From contig DJZU01000065.1 of assembly GCA_002448715.1 (NCBI GenBank), positions 1-6,877 on the forward strand: a stretch of 6,877 nt of DNA. The letters run 5' to 3'. The DNA comes from Candidatus Neomicrothrix sp. UBA6944 (GTDB taxonomy: Bacteria > Actinomycetota > Acidimicrobiia > Acidimicrobiales > Poriferisodalaceae). Each line of letters begins with the position of its first letter. Positions within the stretch are counted from its first letter, which is position 1. A program made the position numbers and the translations under genes. Positions 1-5,842 of this stretch are shown here, piece by piece. The notes under the pieces are model-generated. The model did not search any database. It was not told the origin of the DNA and worked only from the letters and a program-made list of their open reading frames with translations.

Positions 1-72
1 CTACAGGCTGACTCACCGCCATGAAATCGATTCTTCAAGTTGCGACCGGAATGTCAGATAAATTTGGTGACT

Positions 73-987
73 ATGCAAAGGAGCTCTACGACGGAGAACT
101 GGCCTGACGCCCTTGAACTGGGTCCCGTCACGGTGCTCACGGGTCAAGACCAAGGAAAATATCCACACGGCAATTCGATCTTGGTAACCGGCACCAACGA
201 AAAGATCTTGGTCGATCCATCCTTGACGATTGCTGAGCGAGGAATCTCGTTTGACGTGGACCGAATTCTTCTGTCCCACGTACACGAAGATCACATTCCT
301 GGAATGAGCCGTTTACCAGGGGTCCCTGTTTTATGTCACGAAGAAGATGCAGTTGGGTTGACATCACTTGATGGTTTGATGTCGATGTATGGACTGCCCG
401 GAGAAATCGAAGAAGAGTTCCGTAAGGAAGTATTGGAGGACTTTAGCTACGCCCCGCGTAAGCAGGTGTCAACCTTCACCGATGGTACGACCGTAGATTT
501 GGGTGAAGTAAATATTGAAGTAATACATACTCCTGGACACACGCGAGGGCACTGCGCATTCTTGATCCCGGAAGCTCGAGTTGTCTACCTGGGTGATATT
601 GAGCTCTCGGGCTTCGGTCCTTACTACTTTGACGCGTGGTCATCATTGGAAAGTTTCGAGAAGTCACTTCAGCTCTGCGGGGAAATTGACGCTGACCACT
701 TCGTGACATTCCACCATAAGTGGGTCGTATCAGGAAAAGATCGCTTCCTTGGCATGCTGCGCGATTTCGGCACGGTGATCACCGAACGCGAGTTGGCGAT
801 GCTTGCCTTCATGTCCGAGCCCAAGTCGGTCGAAGACTGTGCTTTGCAACGGTTTGTTTATCGGCCCTCTGTTGATACCAAGTTCGTCCATCACGTCGAA
901 ACGCGCTCGGCGCAGATTCACATCGATCGGATGCTCAGAGATGGGCGACTTACGCAAGTAACTGAAAGTAGCTTCCGCGCTGCATAA
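73..987 (+). CDS. MBL-fold metallo-hydrolase (glyoxalase II-like)
   Basis: This is a soluble metallo-beta-lactamase-fold hydrolase, probably binding two zinc ions; the substrate cannot be read from the sequence. From the ATG at 73 (304 residues) the metal ligands appear in family order: HVHEDH at about residues 69-74, HTPGH at 152-156, the Asp of LGDIE at 175, and a late His pair, FHHKW, at 214-215. The region after about residue 225 is helical and charged and may be a small winged-helix-like cap, as in LACTB2-type MBL proteins, but this is a guess. The frame is open back to a TGA at 22-24, so TTG 40 (315 residues) and GTG 67 are alternative starts. ATG 73 is preferred because the fold begins about 20 residues after it; no start has a good ribosome site. 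There is no signal peptide, so it is likely cytoplasmic. It converges on the phosphatase gene 10 bases downstream. Fold is secure, role unknown. Confidence 0.9.
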   Translation: MQRSSTTENWPDALELGPVTVLTGQDQGKYPHGNSILVTGTNEKILVDPSLTIAERGISFDVDRILLSHVHEDHIPGMSRLPGVPVLCHEEDAVGLTSLDGLMSMYGLPGEIEEEFRKEVLEDFSYAPRKQVSTFTDGTTVDLGEVNIEVIHTPGHTRGHCAFLIPEARVVYLGDIELSGFGPYYFDAWSSLESFEKSLQLCGEIDADHFVTFHHKWVVSGKDRFLGMLRDFGTVITERELAMLAFMSEPKSVEDCALQRFVYRPSVDTKFVHHVETRSAQIHIDRMLRDGRLTQVTESSFRAA

Positions 988-997
988 ATCGATGCAA

Positions 998-1573
998 CTA
1001 GGAACTCATAAGATGGCTAGTTTCGTTGAACGAAGTTAGAAGCGGGCGGCCCTCCCTGACAACAATGCGGGAAATTTGAGCTTGTCCAACCTGCAGTCGC
1101 CACGAAATCTGCTCTTCTACTCCCAAAGCCCATGCAATAGCTGATTTGATTGGCGAGACATGGGTAAATACCGCCACATTTAGTTCTGAGGCTTCCGCGA
1201 GCAAGTCGTTGCACGCTTCGACGACTCGCTCGTCTAATGCAGCTAATGACTCTCCCCCTGGGGGCGCAAAAGTGGAATCGCTGCGCCATTGAGCCCATTG
1301 GTCAGAAGTAATTTCGTTAATCGGAAGTTCGTCCCATTCCCCATAGTCGAGTTCAGTCCACCGCTCGTCTAGCCGAATTGGCAACTTTAGGGGTTCCGCT
1401 GTTTCTCGCGCCCTCATGAGCGGCGAGGACACAACTATGTCAACTTTGCCTAGAGCTAACGAAATCTCATATGCCTGCTGTAGGCCAATCGCGTCAAGTG
1501 GGTGATCCACTCTCCCCTGCAGGAGCCCGCTCGCATTCGCGACGGTTCGGCCATGTCGAACAATCAGCAACAC
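998..1573 (-). CDS. Histidine phosphatase superfamily enzyme (phosphoglycerate mutase-like)
   Basis: A 191-residue cytoplasmic phosphohydrolase or mutase of the branch that forms a phosphohistidine intermediate. The N-terminal RHGRT at residues 6-10 carries the catalytic His7 and phosphate-binding Arg6. SSPLMRARETA (49-59) supplies the second Arg (Arg54), Glu74 in TELDYGEW is the likely general acid, and THVSPI (137-142) supplies the second active-site His138. PPGGES (104-109) is also typical. The length fits CobC/GpmB-like members, but the substrate (alpha-ribazole phosphate, a sugar phosphate or other) cannot be chosen. The start is GTG at 1573, with GGGG six bases upstream, and lies 2 bases after the TAA of the preceding membrane-protein gene, so the two are almost certainly cotranscribed. 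In mycobacteria a related phosphatase domain is fused to an RNase H next to a zinc-ribbon gene; here no RNase H domain is attached. Confidence 0.93.
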   Translation of the reverse strand: MLLIVRHGRTVANASGLLQGRVDHPLDAIGLQQAYEISLALGKVDIVVSSPLMRARETAEPLKLPIRLDERWTELDYGEWDELPINEITSDQWAQWRSDSTFAPPGGESLAALDERVVEACNDLLAEASELNVAVFTHVSPIKSAIAWALGVEEQISWRLQVGQAQISRIVVREGRPLLTSFNETSHLMSS

Positions 1574-1575
1574 TT

Positions 1576-2079
1576 TTATCCCCGAACACGATCGTTAGTT
1601 AATGCTGGGTCGAGACGACCGCTCCGGAGGAACAATTGGCGCCTATCAGGCCGACTTAAGCCCATCAAATGCCAACTCCATAGCACCAAAACGAGACCCA
1701 TTAATTCCATGGCGAGAAGCAGCATTATGGGACGCTCGGTAACCGGCAAAGGAACATCGTTGAGCGAAAAACCTGCGAAAGGCCACCAGAAGGACGACGT
1801 ATTCATCCATGCCCCATCGAAAACCAAATGCCAAAAAAGTCCGATTGGGATGGCCAAAAGCCGTCTTCGTAGTCTGCGTTTTCCTATGGTGCAGACCATC
1901 AACGTCATCATCACGACGATGGGGGCAGCGAGCGTGTGTAGAACTGGCACTTGACCGGTTAAACCATCAACGGCGTCCGGCAATAAAACCCCAAGCACGA
2001 GGAGGCGATGGTCAATCGCTGGATCTCGGAACGTAAACCACATTGCGGTCAACGCTGTACCAACGAACCACAGGAACAC
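1576..2079 (-). CDS. Polytopic membrane protein, possibly DUF457/YdjM-like 'metal-dependent hydrolase'
   Basis: A small integral membrane protein of about 167 residues with roughly five hydrophobic segments (about 1-16, 26-45, 47-65, 74-91 and 117-139), separated by a basic loop (KRRLRRR, 67-73) and followed by an Arg-rich tail. Conserved-looking polar residues sit at membrane borders: FRDPAIDHR (17-25), LLPDAVD (32-38), His48, and HLVFDGAW (84-91) before WWPF. This Asp/His pattern recalls the YdjM/DUF457 membrane proteins annotated as metal-dependent hydrolases, whose activity is poorly established; the match is by memory only. The frame extends to TTG 2163 (195 residues), but that would overlap the upstream gene by 74 bases and add a polar stretch. 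GTG 2079 is preferred: it lies 10 bases after the upstream stop, has AGG about six bases before it, and begins exactly at the first hydrophobic segment. Next gene follows after 2 bases. Confidence 0.78.
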   Translation of the reverse strand: MFLWFVGTALTAMWFTFRDPAIDHRLLVLGVLLPDAVDGLTGQVPVLHTLAAPIVVMMTLMVCTIGKRRLRRRLLAIPIGLFWHLVFDGAWMNTSSFWWPFAGFSLNDVPLPVTERPIMLLLAMELMGLVLVLWSWHLMGLSRPDRRQLFLRSGRLDPALTNDRVRG

Positions 2080-2089
2080 TTGGACCTGC

Positions 2090-2827
2090 CTATCGCACCA
2101 AGAGTGCGCCGCACTCCGGACATTCCGAAGGTTCGTCACTGGGTAGTCGCCGAATTCGATCAATTTCCACAGCGGCTATTTCCAAAAAACAAGCTCCACA
2201 TGAAGTTCCCACCAGACGTCCGATCGCCGTGTGGTCTCCCATCCTTTTACGATTTTCTATGTATAGGCCACTCAATCGGGACCCCGCACGGTCTTCTGTG
2301 TCTCGCTTCTCTTCCATGACCGACTCTTGTTCACTTTCTATCTCGGTCACTTGATTAGAGATGCGCTCTTGTAGATCTGCAATTTGGAGTTGAAATTCGG
2401 ATCGCTCTGCTTCGATTCGGGACTCCTCCTTGGCGAAAGGTTCGATCTCCTCCATGATCTCGATGATTTGATCCTCAAGCAGAGACTGGCGGCCCGACAG
2501 CGAGTCAATTTCGCTTTGTAGAACAGTTGCTTCTTTAGGCGAGGTCATTTCGCCTCCATATAGAGAACTCGTGGCTCTGGCCACCTTGTCCTCTAAATTT
2601 TGGATCTCGGCTTCTCTGTCACTTTGACTCTGGCGCAACGCCGTCAATTCGCTAGCTAACTGATTTAATTCGTCCTCGAGTTTGGAGTCTTGCTCATGGA
2701 CTAGAGCTAACTGTTCGCGTTCAGGTAACGTCGCCGCGCGGTGCGCTAGCTGCGAAAGCCGAGTATCGAGTTCCTGAAGCTCAACTAAAACCTCAAGTTC
2801 ACTCAATGTCGTCGCCTCCTCGGCCAT
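2090..2827 (-). CDS. C4-type zinc-ribbon coiled-coil protein (zf-RING_7 family)
   Basis: A 245-residue cytoplasmic protein: a long charged coiled coil (about residues 10-190, rich in Leu, Glu, Gln and Ser in heptad-like spacing, starting ELQELDTRL) followed by a C-terminal zinc ribbon with two CxxC knuckles, Cys210/Cys213 (SCGACF) and Cys236/Cys239 (CPECG). This is the architecture of the PF02591 group, which includes mycobacterial Rv2229c, Helicobacter FlgZ/HP0958 and Chlamydia CdsZ. Members act as nucleic-acid or protein-binding chaperone-like factors; the exact role here is unknown. Reading back to 2947 would overlap the penicillin-binding gene and add Arg-rich non-homologous residues, so ATG 2827 is chosen, with AAGGAG ten bases upstream. 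TTG 2806 is a serious rival, as a perfect AGGAGG sits eight bases before it; it would remove seven residues. It lies 44 bases after the penicillin-binding gene and 10 before the membrane-protein gene. Confidence 0.92.
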   Translation of the reverse strand: MAEEATTLSELEVLVELQELDTRLSQLAHRAATLPEREQLALVHEQDSKLEDELNQLASELTALRQSQSDREAEIQNLEDKVARATSSLYGGEMTSPKEATVLQSEIDSLSGRQSLLEDQIIEIMEEIEPFAKEESRIEAERSEFQLQIADLQERISNQVTEIESEQESVMEEKRDTEDRAGSRLSGLYIENRKRMGDHTAIGRLVGTSCGACFLEIAAVEIDRIRRLPSDEPSECPECGALLVR

Positions 2828-2871
2828 CCATCTAGGGCTCCTTACTCTGGTTCTATCACGTGACCGGCTAC

Positions 2872-5076
2872 TCAGGTTCCATTCTCTTCTTCTGGAGGCG
2901 GTTCGGTAGTGGTGGTCACAGGGTTTCTTGTCGGGACCAGAGCGCAATTGAGATATTCATCCCTAAAAATTCCCGCTGGCGAACGCTCAGTCATCCGACA
3001 GTTGGCTTCCGGATGGGCTCTGAATTTTCCAGCCTCTAGGTCAACGACAGTCATCGCGCAGGGCAATTCGAACTGCATCAATCCTCGCTCGACACCAAGG
3101 TCAACATCGATAGCGCAAGTTTCGTCGGACAGATACAGCAATTGTGAGTTCCGCTGGGGCGGAGGCGGCGACGCTAAGGGCAGGATCTCCTGATCTTGTA
3201 ATGCCCGGGTCATGTATGCGCCCCAGACTCTGGCGGGAATCCAACCACCTGTTCCGTCTCTTCCCTGAATGTCAGTCATCGAAACTTTCTCTTCAGGGTG
3301 CCCCATCCAGACCGCTGTGCTTAATTGAGGGGTGAAACCTACATACCACGCATCGCTAAAGTCCTGAGCAGTACCAGTCTTTCCTGCAGAGGGCTGACCA
3401 CTTGGAAGTTGCGCCCTGCGTCCAGTACCTGCGACGACGTTTTTTGCGAGCACTTCCGAAACCCATGCCGCTGTAGTTGCCTTAATTGCTCGACGGCCCC
3501 TAGGTACGTGCTGGTAAATCACGGAACCTGCTGCGTCTTCGATTCTGGTAATGAAATGAGGCTCCATTCGTAAACCGCCGTTGGCGATCGCTGCGTAGGC
3601 AACTGCTTGTTCCAGAGGGGTTACTTCTTGCGCTCCCAAAGACATCGATAAATACGGGCGGAAAGAGTTTTCAAGGTCTCGGCCAAGTAGACGGTTTGCA
3701 ACCTCAACGACGTTGTCTAACCCAGTCCGCAATCCCAGCCGGACAAATCCGCAGTTAGAACTCTTCAACACGGCATATTGCACCGTTCCTACTAGCCCCT
3801 CATTGTCATTGAAGTTGCTGACCTCATAGTCAACATTCGGTGGGTTGGGGAAAGTGCAGGGACCAACGCCACTAATGGTGTCGAATGGATAGAGGCCAGC
3901 TTTTTCGATTGCCGCAGCCAGAACATACGTTTTGAAAGAAGAGCCCGGTTGTCTACTTCCCTGAGTGACGAGATTGAACTGGAAATCAGCGAACTCAGGT
4001 CCTCCGATGAATGCTCGGACAGCGCCCGATGCTGGATCGACCGAAGCTACGGCCACTTCGAAATCATTTGAGCCGCCGGGGAGAACTTCGAGGACAGCCT
4101 CTTCCATATGCCGTTGCAGTGTTGGATCGAACGTCGTCCACACTCGAAGACCGCCGTTATATACCTTGGCGAACCTTTCCTGATACGTCTCTCCTAGTGC
4201 TGAGTGCGCCAGCAATGCTTCGGTAACTTCATCAAGAAAATAGTCTCGCTTTAAAGTTTCATCAGTTCGTTGCGGGCTTCTATTGCGGTCCGGCAAACCG
4301 CGCTGCTCGAAACGTTCTCGGCCTTCAGAGTCGATGATCCCTGCGTCTTGAGCACTCTGCAACGACATGCTTCGTCGTTTGCCAGCTATGTCCATGTCGT
4401 CGAAGCCATCGTAAATACCCGGACTTCGGATAAGGCCCGCTAAAAATGCTGCGTCGCCAACGTCTAGTTGGTTGACGTTCTTACCAAAGTAGGTCTCCGC
4501 TGCCGCTTGAAGGCCGTAGGCGCCGTTACCGAAATAGATCTCGTTGAGGTAGAACTCCAGAATCTCTTCTTTGGAAAATTGTTCTTCCAGTCGGGCAGCT
4601 AAGACAGCCTCGCGAATTTTCCTACTAAAGGAACTCTCATTCCCTACGATTCGCAGTTTGACGATCTGTTGAGTGATGGTGGAACCACCTTGCGTTATGG
4701 CCCCGCTCGTTAGGTTCTGAATCATTGCGCGCGAAATCGCTCGGATATCTACGCCGTTGTGGAGCCAGAATTTGTTGTCTTCAACCGCTAAGAGCGTTGC
4801 CAGAACATCATCTGGAACTTCACCTATCTGGACGAGCTGACGGTCAATGTCGTAACGCAAGATGCCGATCTCATTTCCGGCATTGTCATAGACCACTGTT
4901 CGTTGCTCTCCTGGCGAAAGATCAAGAGCGACATCAGCGCGTTCTCTGTCTACTGCAAACAATGCTTTTTGGCCGTGAGGCCCAATCGCGATTCCTACGG
5001 CGGTCAGCAAAACAGCGCAGGCCAGAACCGTTGTCGCCAAAACTGGGAGGCGAAGAAACCGCCGAAAAGCTCTCAC
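2872..5076 (-). CDS. Class A penicillin-binding protein (bifunctional transglycosylase/transpeptidase)
   Basis: This inner-membrane enzyme polymerises lipid II into glycan strands and cross-links the peptides outside the cell. Its 734 residues show a basic cytoplasmic start and one membrane anchor (about 11-31). A GT51 transglycosylase follows, with EDNKF (Glu99, His106), GGSTITQQ (130-137), RKIRE (Glu156) and FYLNEIYFGNGAYG (175-188). The transpeptidase has SSFK (catalytic Ser379, Lys382), SSN (439-441) and KTGT (566-569). All key residues of both activities are present, so it looks fully functional. Unusual points are Cys407 and Cys442, the latter directly after the SSN motif, and a C-terminal extension of about 85 residues with Cys654, 673, 693 and 711, ending in a TTTTEPPPEEE tail. 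The start is GTG 5076: an in-frame TAA lies three bases upstream, and the positive-then-hydrophobic N-terminus begins here, though no clear ribosome site is seen. It heads the minus-strand run. Confidence 0.97.
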   Translation of the reverse strand: MRAFRRFLRLPVLATTVLACAVLLTAVGIAIGPHGQKALFAVDRERADVALDLSPGEQRTVVYDNAGNEIGILRYDIDRQLVQIGEVPDDVLATLLAVEDNKFWLHNGVDIRAISRAMIQNLTSGAITQGGSTITQQIVKLRIVGNESSFSRKIREAVLAARLEEQFSKEEILEFYLNEIYFGNGAYGLQAAAETYFGKNVNQLDVGDAAFLAGLIRSPGIYDGFDDMDIAGKRRSMSLQSAQDAGIIDSEGRERFEQRGLPDRNRSPQRTDETLKRDYFLDEVTEALLAHSALGETYQERFAKVYNGGLRVWTTFDPTLQRHMEEAVLEVLPGGSNDFEVAVASVDPASGAVRAFIGGPEFADFQFNLVTQGSRQPGSSFKTYVLAAAIEKAGLYPFDTISGVGPCTFPNPPNVDYEVSNFNDNEGLVGTVQYAVLKSSNCGFVRLGLRTGLDNVVEVANRLLGRDLENSFRPYLSMSLGAQEVTPLEQAVAYAAIANGGLRMEPHFITRIEDAAGSVIYQHVPRGRRAIKATTAAWVSEVLAKNVVAGTGRRAQLPSGQPSAGKTGTAQDFSDAWYVGFTPQLSTAVWMGHPEEKVSMTDIQGRDGTGGWIPARVWGAYMTRALQDQEILPLASPPPPQRNSQLLYLSDETCAIDVDLGVERGLMQFELPCAMTVVDLEAGKFRAHPEANCRMTERSPAGIFRDEYLNCALVPTRNPVTTTTEPPPEEENGT

Positions 5077-5170
5077 TATTTATCGAAGGTACCGGTCCTG
5101 AGAGCTTCCAAAGGGTCGCCCAGCCCCTACTCGGCATCATTTCATCGCGTTTGTACGCAATCATGGTGCT
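5077..5170. promoter_or_regulatory. Divergent intergenic spacer, presumed promoter region
   Basis: These 94 bases lie between the GTG starts of the penicillin-binding gene (minus) and the thiamine pyrophosphokinase gene (plus), so promoters for both directions are expected here or just inside the genes. I could not find a convincing -35/-10 pair on either strand. On the minus strand a TTGGAA and an AT-rich GATAAATA next to the start are the best fragments, but their spacing is poor. No TPP riboswitch is seen: a lone CTGAGAG occurs near 5098-5104 but the rest of the THI-box consensus is missing. The call rests on gene layout, not on a motif. Confidence 0.35.
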
Positions 5171-5842
5171 GTGAACCGTCCTGATGTTGGTGCATCTTCT
5201 TTCGACCCAACTCGAGTTTTGATAGTTGACGGAGGGCCACATCCACCTGTCATGCCGAATATCCCCACTCCGACCCTGGTGATAGCAGCCGATAAGGGCT
5301 TTGAGCATGCCCGCGATTTGGGGCTCGAGGTCGACGTCGTTGTCGGTGATTTTGATTCTGTCGCCCCTCAGCACGTTGAGACTCTTGACCCTCGGGTCAT
5401 CTTAGAGCGGCACAGCGTAGACAAAGATGACAGCGACCTGACTTTGGCGCTCAGATTTGCGAACCGGGTTGGTGCTCATCATATTGACATCATTACTGGT
5501 GGAAACGGGCGTCTAGATCATCTCCTGATCGGAGCCTTACTTATAGCAAACAGCGAGAACCTGGGGCGATCGATTGTTACTCACTGCGGTAGCAGTCGTT
5601 TAGTGGCCTTAGGGCCAGGTCAATCCCTTGGTTTGGAAAATCTCACCGGCTGCTGGATCAGCTTGATTTCTCTCAAAGCCGAAACCCGGGTCCGTACCGA
5701 AGGTTTGAAATGGAACCTTGCACTCACCGACTCCTTCCCTCCATTCAGTAGCCTGGGTCTGAGTAACCAAGTCGTTGATGTGCCTTCTGTTGAGGTCAAC
5801 CAAGGCAGCCTTCTAGCAATAATTTCTTCTCCAGATGAGTGA
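5171..5842 (+). CDS. thiN: Thiamine pyrophosphokinase
   Basis: This cytoplasmic kinase transfers a pyrophosphate from ATP to thiamine, giving thiamine diphosphate, the cofactor of pyruvate dehydrogenase, transketolase and related enzymes. The 223 residues fit the family length. Motifs seen in order are AADKG (39-43), VVGDFDS (57-63), DKDDSDLTLAL (84-94), TGGNGRLDH (109-117) for nucleotide and metal binding, and in the C-terminal thiamine-binding half GLKW (178-181) and SSLGLSN (193-199). The start is GTG 5171, the only in-frame start before the first strand (VLIVDGG, from residue 16) apart from a TTG inside it; there is no clear ribosome site, so the message may have a very short leader. The stop overlaps the start of the ThiB-like gene, so thiamine uptake and activation appear to be coexpressed. 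The symbol thiN follows bacterial usage for this enzyme (TPK in other naming). Confidence 0.94.
   Translation: MNRPDVGASSFDPTRVLIVDGGPHPPVMPNIPTPTLVIAADKGFEHARDLGLEVDVVVGDFDSVAPQHVETLDPRVILERHSVDKDDSDLTLALRFANRVGAHHIDIITGGNGRLDHLLIGALLIANSENLGRSIVTHCGSSRLVALGPGQSLGLENLTGCWISLISLKAETRVRTEGLKWNLALTDSFPPFSSLGLSNQVVDVPSVEVNQGSLLAIISSPDE

Noticed and set aside
77..83. AAAGGAG just inside the MBL gene as a ribosome binding site for a later start
   Set aside because: No ATG, GTG or TTG in the MBL frame follows at a usable distance.
981..996. Inverted repeat TGCAT / ATGCA with a 6-base loop across the MBL stop codon, as a terminator between convergent genes
   Set aside because: The stem has only five pairs, is AT-rich and has no T-run on either side; it probably arose by chance.
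1502..1954. Plus-strand open frame of 150 codons opposite the phosphatase and membrane-protein genes
   Set aside because: It is the antisense shadow of two well-supported genes, is rich in Arg, Ser and Pro without any motif, and spans their junction.
2080..2163. Upstream extension of the membrane-protein gene to TTG 2163
   Set aside because: It would overlap the zinc-ribbon gene by 74 bases and add a polar stretch before the first membrane helix; GTG 2079 fits better.
2828..2947. Upstream extension of the zinc-ribbon gene to 2947
   Set aside because: The added residues are Arg-rich, overlap the end of the penicillin-binding gene, and precede a normal family start at ATG 2827.
5090..5150. 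CTGAGAG near 5098-5104 upstream of the thiamine pyrophosphokinase gene, as a possible TPP riboswitch
   Set aside because: Only one fragment of the THI-box consensus is present; the ACCTGATCTGG-like and GCGTAGGGA-like segments are absent, and the leader is too short for the whole fold before the start codon.
4934..5374. Minus-strand open frame across the divergent spacer
   Set aside because: It covers the starts of two solid genes in other frames and has no recognisable domain.
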